NCBI GenBank assembly: GCA_039024895.1
Contig: JBCCPJ010000003.1
Span: forward strand, 1-64,000
Reading direction: 5' to 3'
DNA from: JAJDOD01 sp039024895
Lineage (GTDB): Bacteria; Pseudomonadota; Alphaproteobacteria; Rhodobacterales; Rhodobacteraceae
Length of the DNA stretch: 64,000 bases
Under the pieces are notes generated by a model. That model was not told the DNA's origin. It saw only the letters and a list, made by a program, of their open reading frames with translations, and did no database searches. Positions 1 through 8,375 of this stretch are shown piece after piece. The translations under genes and the position numbers were made by a program. Numbering within the stretch: position 1 is the stretch's first letter; each line of letters begins with the position of its first letter.

Positions 1-1
1 G

Positions 2-358
2 GAAATTTATCCAAAGCTCAAGGCATGGGCCGATGACTACTTTTTCGTTCCCCACCGGGGACGCGCGCGCGGCGTGGGCGGTATATTTTACGATGATCGC
101 AATACCGGAGATTGGGAGGCGGACTTCGCCTTCACTCAAGATGTCGGGCGCGCCTTTCTAAAGGCGTACCTGCCCGTTGTGGAGCGCCGCCGTAACACCC
201 CTTGGAATGAGGAAGACAAGGACATCCAACTTGTGCACCGCGGCCTCTATGCGGAATATAACCTTGTCTATGACCGTGGGACGAAGTTCGGTTTGGAAAC
301 AGGGCATGATGCGAATGCGGTGCTCATGAGCCTGCCGCCGCTCGCAAAATGGGTGTAA
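2..358 (+). CDS. hemF: Oxygen-dependent coproporphyrinogen III oxidase, C-terminal part (5' end outside window)
   Basis: The open frame runs in from the left edge and codes for the last 118 residues. HemF decarboxylates coproporphyrinogen III to protoporphyrinogen IX with O2 in haem synthesis, in the cytoplasm. Visible family hallmarks are the HRGRARGVGGIFYDD stretch just inside the edge, the QLVHRGLYAEYNLVYDRGT segment and the C-terminal GRNxESILMSLPP-like end, here present as ANAVLMSLPPLAKWV. A GTG at position 74 is internal, not the start. The reading frame is intact up to its TAA. Confident family call; the N-terminal half cannot be inspected. Confidence 0.93.
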   Translation, partial: EIYPKLKAWADDYFFVPHRGRARGVGGIFYDDRNTGDWEADFAFTQDVGRAFLKAYLPVVERRRNTPWNEEDKDIQLVHRGLYAEYNLVYDRGTKFGLETGHDANAVLMSLPPLAKWV

Positions 359-444
359 AGCCCGACTTATGAAGTTGGTAAAGGTCGCTGCAGTCGCCGA
401 AAAATCAACGAAGTTTGACCGCGCTAGATCGCAGTTGCCGCCGT

Positions 445-744
445 TCAGCTGACTGCAAACCAGAAAATGAGAGCGAAAATAGTGGCCCCAAGAACCCAGG
501 GAATAACCCACTCCCATCGCCGGATTGCCGAAGCGCGGGGCGCGTCACTTCGCGGTGGTTTCAGCTTTGGGAAGCTCTGTGTTCTTGTCAGGGGGGGTGA
601 ATTGGCGCGCCTGTCATCGTTTGCCGGTGCAGGCGTCTCGAGAACCTCCTCACGCTGGCGTCGCGCCTCGTCCAGGCGTTCATAGATATTCCCGATATGT
701 CGTTCTTTACGGCGTTTCGCCGAGTTTCTTGTATCTAAAGCCAC
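445..744 (-). CDS. Small tail-anchored membrane protein, unknown function
   Basis: A 99-residue protein starting with GTG, preceded by a purine-rich AGGTGAAGAG ribosome-binding stretch. Residues 1-45 are strongly charged and probably helical or coiled coil (ERLDEARRQREEVLE), 46-75 are proline- and arginine-rich and disordered-looking, and about 78-98 form a single hydrophobic helix ending at the C-terminus. This predicts a tail-anchored inner-membrane protein with its soluble part in the cytoplasm. It lies convergent to hemF with a short gap. I do not recognise a named family. It counts as a real gene because of the coherent domain layout and the start context. Confidence 0.6.
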   Translation of the reverse strand: MALDTRNSAKRRKERHIGNIYERLDEARRQREEVLETPAPANDDRRANSPPLTRTQSFPKLKPPRSDAPRASAIRRWEWVIPWVLGATIFALIFWFAVS

Positions 745-1027
745 TGCTCTTCACCTGACGCGCATTACGCTGCCTTATAGGGAATAAGTCTATCAGGTTT
801 TGTGTAAAAAACTACACTTTCCACAATATATGCTAGGCTATGGTAAATACGGCCGAATTTGAGTTGTCCCCAGAAACTCCCACAGAATCGCTGCATTTCC
901 TTTGTGGTACTGACGTCGGCCGTCGGTCTTTGAATTCACGTCGCGCACGGCTAAGCTGACAACCAGCCAAAACACGCTGAAACCCGGTCGAATATTTCGC
1001 GTGATACAGAACGACGGGTCGGGGGCG
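745..1027. other. Intergenic region, 283 bp, no gene seen
   Basis: This stretch separates the start of the small membrane protein from the end of the di-haem peroxidase gene. It holds a short inverted repeat, GTGTA at 802-806 and TACAC at 813-817, close to an AT-rich segment (about 825-835) that could carry the promoter of the leftward membrane-protein gene. No convincing ORF, RNA gene or terminator was found in the rest. Confidence 0.4.
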
Positions 1028-2344
1028 TTAGTCGATGCTCAGACCGGATGGAACCACGTCGGGCCGTCCCAATGGCCGCTTCAAAGCCGAGTTGCCGGTC
1101 AAGCTCTCCAGAAAGGCGGTGAGCGACGCAACTGCATCCTCATCGAAAGTCGATGGTTTGATGTCGATTGCATTTGCTTGTCGCGCCATTTCACGGCGGT
1201 CGGTCTGGACTATGAAATCCACCTTCTCCAACCAAGGCGCTTTTGGCAATTGCGCGTCGGCGCGTTGCCAGGCCTCACGGGCGCCAATCGGGTCAAGGTG
1301 ATGGCGGATGATGGCGTCTAAAGTTGGGTAGGCGCCGTTGTGACCGTAAGGCGCCGTTAGCGCCACGTTTCGAAGCATCGGCGTGCGAAAACGGTAGGCG
1401 TCCTCCAAACGATCACTTTCGCCCATACGTCCTACATCGCGGGGTTGCAGATCGAAGCGGCGTGTCTTTCCGGGACCGAATGACGGTAGGCCCAGAGCGT
1501 GAAATTGCTGATCCGATAGAAGGGGACCACTGTGACAGCTTGCACAGGCGGCCTTTCCGAAAAAAAGCTTCATGCCGGCTTTAGCCGTCGGAGATAAAGC
1601 CGTTCTGTCACCGCCAATATACTTGTCAAAGGGACTGTCGTGATTGCGCCACTCGCTGCCGATGAATGCGGCGAGTGCATTCGCGATCTCGACAATCGTC
1701 ACTTCTTCCGGGCTTTTGATGTGATCGAAGGCGAGGACGAACATCTTGCCATATTCAGGAATGATCCGCACGCGCTTGGCGAGGATTGGCCATGCACTAT
1801 CGATACGATCATTTACCGCGCCGGAAACCTCGTTTTCCTCGGGGTCGCCGGCCATCTCGAACCGGGCTGTCAGGGGAAAGACCGCTTGCGCGGCCAGGAT
1901 CGTTTCTAGCCCGGTCGGCAGCCATTCTTCCGCCGGAGAGTTGAACCCATTGCCGTAGAGGTCCGAAGTTTCCAAGCGCCCGTCATGAAAGAGCACGCTG
2001 ATGTCTTTCGCGCCGAGGTTCCAAAGGGCAGGTGCATTGCGCGGGATGCGCTTCCGGATGCGGTCCTGCGCACTTTGGCCAACGCGTTTGGGTCCAAGAC
2101 CCTCGCCTCCTTCACCGATGCCAAGAGACAAACCGTCTGCACCCGCGTGGTCGTGGTGATGGCAGGTGCCGCAGGAGATATTCCTGTTGCCGCTTAGGAT
2201 CTTGTCGTAAAATAACAGGCGACCGAGTTTGGCTTGTTCTGCATCAAACTCGATGAAATCGGCATCTGTTAGCGGGCGGGGTAACTCGATCGCAAGGGCG
2301 GGCCAGGCGAGACAAAAGGCAAGGATATGAAGCACAGCTTTCAT
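1028..2344 (-). CDS. Di-haem cytochrome c peroxidase (CcpA/MauG family)
   Basis: 438 residues with a Sec signal peptide (residues 1-18, cut after ALA), so the product is periplasmic. Two c-type haem-binding motifs are present: CGTCH at about 58-62 and CASCH at about 267-271, the two-domain arrangement of bacterial cytochrome c peroxidases that reduce H2O2 with electrons from small cytochromes. The tail contains RTPMLRNVALTAPYGHNG, typical of the family. MauG-like enzymes use the same fold for protein-tryptophan oxidation, so the electron acceptor or substrate cannot be fixed. The start is odd: its first 18 bases overlap, on the other strand, the first 18 bases of the neighbouring Sel1-repeat gene, and both proteins need this segment for their signal peptides. 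Confidence 0.88.
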   Translation of the reverse strand: MKAVLHILAFCLAWPALAIELPRPLTDADFIEFDAEQAKLGRLLFYDKILSGNRNISCGTCHHHDHAGADGLSLGIGEGGEGLGPKRVGQSAQDRIRKRIPRNAPALWNLGAKDISVLFHDGRLETSDLYGNGFNSPAEEWLPTGLETILAAQAVFPLTARFEMAGDPEENEVSGAVNDRIDSAWPILAKRVRIIPEYGKMFVLAFDHIKSPEEVTIVEIANALAAFIGSEWRNHDSPFDKYIGGDRTALSPTAKAGMKLFFGKAACASCHSGPLLSDQQFHALGLPSFGPGKTRRFDLQPRDVGRMGESDRLEDAYRFRTPMLRNVALTAPYGHNGAYPTLDAIIRHHLDPIGAREAWQRADAQLPKAPWLEKVDFIVQTDRREMARQANAIDIKPSTFDEDAVASLTAFLESLTGNSALKRPLGRPDVVPSGLSID

Positions 2345-2812
2345 ACGGTAAGTTTGGCCATTGCTTTGGCGGTCGCAACCCCGATTTGGGCAGAAATCGA
2401 AGAAGCGCGCGACTTAATGGAACAAGGCCACTTTGAAGAGGCGCGCGAGGCGCTTTTGCCTGCCGCACGGTCTGGCAATGCGGATGCGGAGGAGCTGATC
2501 GGCGTGATGTATGCCCTTGGCCTTGGGGTTGAGCGTGATCCGGAACGGGCGTTCGAATGGTATTTGCGTTCATCCATGAAAGGGCATCCCGGCGCCCAGT
2601 CTGGCGTCGGGTGGTATTATGAGGTCGGCCTTGGCATGACTGCTCCGGATTTGGTGCGTGCCTATATGTGGTACGCCCTTTCCGCGATTGGCGGTGACCC
2701 CGATGCAGCAATATCCCTCGAGGAGGTTGTAAAAAAGATGACAGCTGATGAAATCGCCCGGGCGCAAGTTCTGATCGATGACTATAAACCCTGGATGTAT
2801 CCATTCAGGTAA
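2327..2812 (+). CDS. Secreted Sel1-repeat (TPR-like) protein
   Basis: 161 residues. Residues 1-22 form a signal peptide ending in IWA. About three Sel1-like repeats follow (for example GNADAEELIGVMYALGLGV, then GHPGAQSGVGWYYEVGLGM, then the YMWYALSAIGGDPDA segment), which make helical solenoids used for protein contacts. The C-terminus ends in KPWMYPFR. It is divergent from the di-haem peroxidase and overlaps its start by 18 bp, so the two may be co-controlled. Partner and function are unknown. Confidence 0.8.
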   Translation: MKHSFHTVSLAIALAVATPIWAEIEEARDLMEQGHFEEAREALLPAARSGNADAEELIGVMYALGLGVERDPERAFEWYLRSSMKGHPGAQSGVGWYYEVGLGMTAPDLVRAYMWYALSAIGGDPDAAISLEEVVKKMTADEIARAQVLIDDYKPWMYPFR

Positions 2813-2945
2813 GGGTGGTGCGGAGCGGCTTGCGCAACACTTACCTGCGAGGGTCTGAAAGTCGCTTACCTTCAATTGGGCCAATCAAAGGTTCTTCGGA
2901 CACAATCAACCCTTCATCACCCTATGGCGTGAGCTTCCAATGCAA

Positions 2946-3869
2946 TTAACCGCGCGTGTGCTCGCGGATGAGTTGCATATAAAGCTCGCGAATGCGCTGT
3001 GTCACCGGCCGCTGCCCATTACCGATGGGTTTGCCGTCAATCTCGGCAACCGGCGTTTGCGCTCCGAATGTACCGGTCAGAAACGCTTCATCGGCACCGT
3101 AGGCCTCATAGAGCGAGAAGTTCTTCTCGCAAACGGGGATCCCTGCGGTTCTACAAAGGTCGATGACTTTTTGCCGGGTAACGCCTTTCATGCAGTAATC
3201 CCCAGACGAGGTCCAAACTTCGCCGCGACGCACGATGAAAAAGTTACAGGCGTTTGTCGTATTCACAAACCCATTTGGGTCGAGCATCAGCGCTTCATCG
3301 GCACCTGCCTGCTCGGCCTGAAGGCATCCGATGACGCAATTGAGTTTTGAATGCGAGTTGTACTTAGCGTCTTGGCTCATGGGAAGGCCGCGAACCTGCG
3401 GTACGGTCGCAAGGCGTATGCCATCGGACTGCAGGCTTTCGGCGGGCTTTGAATGTTCAACTATTGCTACGATCGTTGGACCAAACCTGCTTAGTGCCGG
3501 GTGTTGGAAAGGTTTGGCTTTTCGACCGCGCGTGATCATCAGCCGACAATGGGCGTCGTCTGTCATGCCATTTGCTTCGGCTGTTTTGTTCAAGATGGCG
3601 AGTAGGTCGTCGGGACCAAGCCCTATGTCGATGGAAACGGATTTCAGCGAATTGAAAAGCCGATCCATATGTTCATCAAAGAACGCCCATCGCCCGTTGT
3701 AGAGGCGCATGCCTTCCCACATGCCGTCGCCCAGCATGAACCCGCTATCATAGACCGAAACAACGGCCTTGGTTTTTGGAACCAGGTCGCCATTGACGTA
3801 AATCAAGATGTCGTCGTTGCGCGCATCTTGTTCGGCGTCATGGGTAGAAAGGCGCTGCTTTTCATTCAT
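2946..3869 (-). CDS. Class IV aminotransferase (D-amino-acid / branched-chain type)
   Basis: 307 residues, PLP-dependent fold type IV. The N-terminal part has YVNGDLVPKTKAVVSVYDSGF and GDGMWEGMRLYNG, typical of this family; the Schiff-base lysine lies in the YNSHSKLNCVIG segment (about 174-185), and ALMLDPNGFVNTTNACNFF is the cofactor-phosphate side. Family members include branched-chain aminotransferase, D-amino-acid transaminase and aminodeoxychorismate lyase; the sequence looks closest to the first two, but substrate cannot be set. The start at 3869 has GGAAG upstream. It is a single gene, with a gap of about 160 bp to the TRAP operon terminator. Confidence 0.85.
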   Translation of the reverse strand: MNEKQRLSTHDAEQDARNDDILIYVNGDLVPKTKAVVSVYDSGFMLGDGMWEGMRLYNGRWAFFDEHMDRLFNSLKSVSIDIGLGPDDLLAILNKTAEANGMTDDAHCRLMITRGRKAKPFQHPALSRFGPTIVAIVEHSKPAESLQSDGIRLATVPQVRGLPMSQDAKYNSHSKLNCVIGCLQAEQAGADEALMLDPNGFVNTTNACNFFIVRRGEVWTSSGDYCMKGVTRQKVIDLCRTAGIPVCEKNFSLYEAYGADEAFLTGTFGAQTPVAEIDGKPIGNGQRPVTQRIRELYMQLIREHTRG

Positions 3870-3986
3870 GTTTGGCTTCCTTGTGGCCTTTGCCTAAGTC
3901 GCGGTGACTTTGCTAGACCCAGTGAAAGCTAACAGATTGCAGATGCACAAGTATAAGTGCGGTCAACGTGGCTTCCGCCCATAGAA

Positions 3987-4010
3987 AAAGGGTGCCGACT
4001 GGCACCCTTT
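3987..4010 (-). terminator. Rho-independent terminator of the TRAP operon
   Basis: A perfect 10-bp stem (AAAGGGTGCC / GGCACCCTTT) with a GACT loop, 20 bp past the dctP stop. Read on the minus strand the stem is followed by a run of five T, as expected for intrinsic termination of the leftward dctQMP transcript. The plus strand also has three T after the stem, so weak termination in the other direction is possible. Confidence 0.85.
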
Positions 4011-4030
4011 CCCGTCGATAGCAGCAACGA

Positions 4031-5095
4031 TCAGTTCAGTTCATTGTCCCGGATTGTGTCGAGCTCTGCTTCCGCTTCCGCTACAGCTTCGTTGAGTGCG
4101 TTGAAGATATCTTCGCCACCATCGACGTTTGCTTTGAACCAATCGAAGACCGGCGCGGCAGCTTCTTTCAGCGCCTGTTTCTCATCCGGCGTCGGCACGT
4201 AGATATCGCCGCCACCAGCTGCGAAGTCCTGATAGGCCTGGATTGACTTTCGCTTCGGGGAAGCAAATGTCGCCTGCTGAAGCTGATAGAAACCGTCCAC
4301 CACGACACGGCGCATGTCCTCGGGCATGGACATGAACTTCTCGTTGTTCATGAACCAGAGCGCACCCATGTAGGCGTGACCGTCAAGCGTGATGTACTGA
4401 AGACCCGCATCGGGGAATTTCATGCCCATAATGTCGGTGATACCGTTCTTCGACCCTTCGACAACGCCGGTTTGGAAAGATGTGAACAGCTCAGGCCACG
4501 GGATCGGGGTAGGCGACGCACCAAGCGCTTTGACCAACTCTTGGGGCAGGTCTGCAACGACCGTGCGGATTTTCAGGCCTTCCATATCAGCAGGGGAGGT
4601 GATCCGCTTTTGCGTGTTCGCAAAGTTGCGCCAGCCACCGGTGTTGCCGATCGTCATTAGGCGCATGGCATCGCCGGAGGTTGCTTTGACCATCTCCTGC
4701 ATCTTCGTCATGAACGGCGAGCCAGCCGACAGCGCCATTTCAGCGACCCGGTCATCGGCCATCAGGTAGGGCAGGTCGAGCACCTGCACGAAGGGGAACA
4801 CGTTGGCCGCACCACCCGACGTTGAGATGTAGATGTCGATATTGCCGTCTGCGATACCCTGAAGACACTCGGAGCCGTTCGAGCAGAGCTGCGTGCCAAT
4901 GAAAAGTTCAACAGCGATGGCGCCATTGGAGGCTTGCTCGACGAAGTTCTTGAAGACAACGAGGCCGTCATAGTCTTCGTCGTTCTCGTTCGAGTTAGCC
5001 GTGGCGCGCAGCGTGAAATCTTGCGCCTGTGCGGCGAGCGCGGAGCCCGCCAGCATCGTCGCCACCATCAGCGACTTGGTTAGACCTTTCAGCAT
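4031..5095 (-). CDS. dctP: TRAP transporter solute-binding protein, DctP family
   Basis: 354 residues with a signal peptide ending AAQAQ (about 1-24); periplasmic receptor that delivers an organic acid or similar anion to the DctQM permease. Family signs are the early FTLRATANSNENDEDYDGLVVFK strand-helix unit, the GLKIRT segment with the substrate-carboxylate-binding arginine (about 175), and WPELFTSFQTGVVEGSKNG. Two cysteines (CSNGSEC, about 72-78) may form a disulphide. GGGAGAA precedes the ATG. It is the last gene of dctQ-dctM-dctP and is followed by a strong terminator. The ligand is unknown; the nearby oxalate and keto-acid genes are only a hint. Confidence 0.92.
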   Translation of the reverse strand: MLKGLTKSLMVATMLAGSALAAQAQDFTLRATANSNENDEDYDGLVVFKNFVEQASNGAIAVELFIGTQLCSNGSECLQGIADGNIDIYISTSGGAANVFPFVQVLDLPYLMADDRVAEMALSAGSPFMTKMQEMVKATSGDAMRLMTIGNTGGWRNFANTQKRITSPADMEGLKIRTVVADLPQELVKALGASPTPIPWPELFTSFQTGVVEGSKNGITDIMGMKFPDAGLQYITLDGHAYMGALWFMNNEKFMSMPEDMRRVVVDGFYQLQQATFASPKRKSIQAYQDFAAGGGDIYVPTPDEKQALKEAAAPVFDWFKANVDGGEDIFNALNEAVAEAEAELDTIRDNELN

Positions 5096-5127
5096 TGTGT
5101 TCTCCCTGTTGGATTTGGTTCTGAAGG

Positions 5128-6621
5128 TTAGTCAACGAAGCCCGTGATGCGCGGGATCGTCATGGAAATCGCCGGGAAGTATGTAATCAGGAAGATCACG
5201 AGAACCTCAACGGCGAGGAAGGGCAGGATAGCTTTCGCAATGGTTTCAACACGCTCCTTGGCAACTGAAGAAGCAACAAAGAGCACCAAGCCCATGGGCG
5301 GTGTCGCGAGACCGACAGTCAGGTTCACACTCATGATGATGGCGAAATGCACGGGATGGACCCCAAGGTCGGTGAAGATTGGCCCAAGGATCGGTCCTAG
5401 GATGATGATTGCTGGCCCCGCGTCGAGGAACATACCGACAATGAACAAGAGTATATTGATGAGGAACAGCAGGACGTAGGGGTTCTCGGAGAGCCCAAGG
5501 ATGTAGTCCGCGAGTATCTGCGGGGCGTAGGACAACGAGACGACCGTTTTGAACGCCATCGCCGCACCGACCAGTAAAAGAACAACGGCCGATGTCATGG
5601 CGGCGCGGCTCAGCACGTCCGGAAGGTCCTTAAGGGTCATCGTGTTCAGCACGAAGAAAGCGACGACGATCGCATAAAAAACCGCGACGGCTGCAGCCTC
5701 CGTTGGTGTGAAAACACCAAGTAGGATACCGCCGAGGATAAGAATGGGTGTTTGAAGTGGTACCACAGCGCGCTTCGTCACCGTCCGGAAGTCCGGTTCT
5801 ATCGTTTTACGAAGGCTGATCAAAAGCACATGCGCTGCAAGGACGCTGACGGCAAAGGTGCCCCAGACCATTGCGGCGCTAGCTTCCTCACCACTCGCAA
5901 TGCCCGTTGTGCCGCGAAAGATCGCAAAGAAGACCCAACCCAGGTTCAGGCGGAGAAGCACGAAGCTGACCCAGTGTTCTTTGGCCGTCAGCGCTTGCCC
6001 CTTTTTCACGATACGTTCGGCCTTCGGTAAGTCGTACCTGTTTGCCATCAGGCGCACGACAAGCATGAGGCCAAGACCCACCAGCACGCCCGGCACAATG
6101 CCAGCGAGGAACAACGCGGCAACGCTTTCGCCCATCACATAGGCATAGATGATCATAATGCCCGATGGCGGGATGATTGGCCCAATAACGGAACTCGCTG
6201 CGGTGACAGCGGCCGCGAACCGCCGCGTATACCCTTGTCGTTCCATCGCTGGTATCAGCATTGAGCCGAGTGCCGAGGTATCCGCGACCGCTGAGCCAGA
6301 CAGCCCGGCAAAAAGCATTGATGACAAGATGTTCACATGGGCGAGCCCGCCCCGTAGGTGACCCATCAACGCTTGGCTGAATTCGACCAAGCGCTCTGTG
6401 ATGCCGCCCTTGTTCATGAGCTCGCCCGCAAGCATGAAGAAAGGGATCGCCATCAACGGAAAACTGTCCATCCCGTTGTAAACATTGCGGTAAAGTAGGG
6501 TTATATCCTTCTCTTGCCCCGCCAGCCAAAGCAGAATACCCGGAGCGGCGAGCAGGCCGAAAAATACAGGCAGCCCGATCATCAGGAAGACAAGAAAGAC
6601 GGGAAGGAACCAAATCAACAT
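5128..6621 (-). CDS. dctM: TRAP transporter large permease, DctM family, with extra central segment
   Basis: 497 residues, a polytopic inner-membrane protein that carries the sodium-coupled transport step. The N-terminal FLVFLMIGLPVFFGLLAAPG, the GLSGSAVADTSALGSMLIPAM loop, GPIIPPSGIMIIYAYV and the ending NLTVGLATPPMGLVLFVASS are DctM hallmarks. Typical DctM proteins are about 425-440 residues; this one carries roughly 60-70 additional residues near 205-275 that contain a charged part (RIVKKGQALTAKEHW) and two more hydrophobic helices. Its start lies 6 bp after the dctQ stop. Confidence 0.92.
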   Translation of the reverse strand: MLIWFLPVFLVFLMIGLPVFFGLLAAPGILLWLAGQEKDITLLYRNVYNGMDSFPLMAIPFFMLAGELMNKGGITERLVEFSQALMGHLRGGLAHVNILSSMLFAGLSGSAVADTSALGSMLIPAMERQGYTRRFAAAVTAASSVIGPIIPPSGIMIIYAYVMGESVAALFLAGIVPGVLVGLGLMLVVRLMANRYDLPKAERIVKKGQALTAKEHWVSFVLLRLNLGWVFFAIFRGTTGIASGEEASAAMVWGTFAVSVLAAHVLLISLRKTIEPDFRTVTKRAVVPLQTPILILGGILLGVFTPTEAAAVAVFYAIVVAFFVLNTMTLKDLPDVLSRAAMTSAVVLLLVGAAMAFKTVVSLSYAPQILADYILGLSENPYVLLFLINILLFIVGMFLDAGPAIIILGPILGPIFTDLGVHPVHFAIIMSVNLTVGLATPPMGLVLFVASSVAKERVETIAKAILPFLAVEVLVIFLITYFPAISMTIPRITGFVD

Positions 6622-6627
6622 GGAACG

Positions 6628-7215
6628 TCACTCCGCCATTATTTCGTCTTCGGGCGGGGTCAGTTCTTTGACCGTTCCGCCCATCAATTGAATGATTGTG
6701 CGGAGGATCAGCTCGAGATTGACAATCAAAAGCAAGATAACGCCGACAAATAGCGACATCATCATCCACCATCGGGGCACGCGCAGCCACTCGGAGAATT
6801 CCAGTGCGGTCGGGATGTAGAGAGAGGCTGTGTTAAATTTGGCCGAAAAGCCTGTGATTTCGCCCAGACCAATGGGAATGGCGAAGGCGAGCACAAACCC
6901 GGAAATTACCAAAAGGAAAAGCGAGAGTATCGCGCCAAGTCCCTTGGGAAGCGCTTCGATCAACATATCGATGGCGACAAACCCGCCACGACGATAGGCC
7001 AGCGGTGCCATCAAACCCGTCATCCATAGCATCAAGAAGCGCGCTGCCTCATCGGGCCAGGGCAGGGCGTTGTTCAATACATATCGAAAAAACACTTGAA
7101 TGAGGATGGCTACGACCATCAAACCAATGGCGGCGATCGATATCCATCGACCGATTGGCAGTAGCATGTCGTTCCACGTCTGGAACGGCCATAACAGCCC
7201 ACGCAACAGAGCCAT
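6628..7215 (-). CDS. dctQ: TRAP transporter small permease, DctQ family
   Basis: 195 residues with four predicted membrane helices; it pairs with DctM and is needed for transport. The ALPWPDEAARFLMLWMTGL segment is the typical DctQ signature. I chose the ATG at 7215 because GGGAGGAAA sits eight bases upstream; an open frame extends ten codons further up (7245) without such a site. First gene of the dctQMP operon. Confidence 0.9.
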   Translation of the reverse strand: MALLRGLLWPFQTWNDMLLPIGRWISIAAIGLMVVAILIQVFFRYVLNNALPWPDEAARFLMLWMTGLMAPLAYRRGGFVAIDMLIEALPKGLGAILSLFLLVISGFVLAFAIPIGLGEITGFSAKFNTASLYIPTALEFSEWLRVPRWWMMMSLFVGVILLLIVNLELILRTIIQLMGGTVKELTPPEDEIMAE

Positions 7216-7295
7216 TTTAGTTTCCTCCCAGCCCCGGTCGTTCAAAGCCGGGTGCGTGTTTTACACTGTCAGCGTTTCACGGCCCGCTGTAAAGC

Positions 7296-7342
7296 GCAAT
7301 GTGAAGCAATAGTGAAACAATTTTCATATCGCGATTTATGAA
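7296..7342. promoter_or_regulatory. Repeats upstream of the dctQMP operon (possible operator)
   Basis: In the 157-bp gap before dctQ there is a near-perfect tandem repeat (GCAATGTGAA at 7296-7305, then GCAATAGTGAA at 7306-7316), and an inverted repeat TTCATA at 7323-7328 with TATGAA at 7337-7342. The spacing fits a repressor or activator site for the leftward operon. The regulator is not identified. Confidence 0.35.
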
Positions 7343-7372
7343 TATGATCTTTTAGGCAATTTTTTCAGGTTG

Positions 7373-8362
7373 TTAGGGCGTCAAAAGCACCTTGCCCATA
7401 TGTTTGCTCGCCTCGAGCATCTCATGCGCCTCACCGGCCCTTTCAAAAGGAAGGACAGTGTGGGTCACGGCGCTGAGTTCTCCCGAGGCAAACCGCGGCC
7501 AAACGTGTTTTGCCAAAGCTTCGGCCACGTCCGCCTTAAACCCATCCGGCCGCGAACGCAGCGTTGACCCGGTGTAGATTATGCGTTTCAGCATGATCGG
7601 CATCAGGTTTACCTCGACTTTTGATCCCGCGTTAAAGGCGAGCTGTATGATCCGGGCATCGTGGCGCGCGGCCTTTATGTTGCGCGCAATGTACTCGCCG
7701 CCGATTATGTCGAGAATTATGTCGGCGCCCCCGACGTCCCGCGTGATGCTGACGAAATCTTCGGCGCGGAAGTTGATGGTTTTGTCGGCACCAAGCTTCG
7801 TTGCGAAGGCAGCCGCCTCGTCGTCTCCGACGGTCGTCAGTATCTTCAATCCGAAGGCGCGACCGAGTTGGATCGCTGTTGAGCCGATGCCGCCTGCACC
7901 TCCATGCACCAGGAAAACCCCGTTCTCCGGCATCTTGTGGCCATGGAATACGTTGCTCCAAACCGTGAAAAAGGTCTCCGGTAGGCCCGCAGCATCCACC
8001 TCGGGAACATCGGTCGGTACGCGTAAGCAATGCGCGGCGTCAACGGCGACATATTCGGCATAGCCACCACCATTTGTCAGGGCGACGACACGGTCACCGA
8101 GCCGCCAAGGTAAGGTATCAGAACCGAGGGCAATAACCTCGCCGGAAACCTCAAGGCCGAGATGCGGTGACGCGCCCTCAGGCGGCGGATAGTGTCCGCG
8201 TCGTTGAACAAGATCAGGGCCATTTACACCGGCGGCAGTTACCTTGACTAAGACGTCTTGCGGCCGAACGACTGGTGTTTCTATTTCTGCCAAGTGCAGC
8301 ACGTCCGGGCCGCCGGGCTCACGCATGACGACTGCGCGCATTGTGTTCGGTGTTTCGGTCAT
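7373..8362 (-). CDS. Zinc-less MDR-family NAD(P)H quinone oxidoreductase
   Basis: 329 residues, medium-chain dehydrogenase/reductase superfamily, quinone-oxidoreductase branch. It shows MRAVVMREPGGPDVLHLAE at the N-terminus, GVNGPDLVQRRGHYPPPEGAS and the NADP-binding GGAGGIGSTAIQLGRAFG near the middle; the zinc ligands of alcohol dehydrogenases are absent, as usual for this branch. The start at 8362 follows a GAGAAG site and lies 13 nt after the sucD-like stop, so it is the third gene of the leftward transcript. Its role beside acyl-CoA ligase genes is unclear; reduction of an enoyl or quinone substrate is possible. Confidence 0.87.
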   Translation of the reverse strand: MTETPNTMRAVVMREPGGPDVLHLAEIETPVVRPQDVLVKVTAAGVNGPDLVQRRGHYPPPEGASPHLGLEVSGEVIALGSDTLPWRLGDRVVALTNGGGYAEYVAVDAAHCLRVPTDVPEVDAAGLPETFFTVWSNVFHGHKMPENGVFLVHGGAGGIGSTAIQLGRAFGLKILTTVGDDEAAAFATKLGADKTINFRAEDFVSITRDVGGADIILDIIGGEYIARNIKAARHDARIIQLAFNAGSKVEVNLMPIMLKRIIYTGSTLRSRPDGFKADVAEALAKHVWPRFASGELSAVTHTVLPFERAGEAHEMLEASKHMGKVLLTP

Positions 8363-8375
8363 GTTTTCGGTCTTC

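Noticed and set aside
5888..6790. 300-residue open frame on the minus strand
   Set aside because: Overlaps dctM and dctQ in another frame; no membrane or family pattern.
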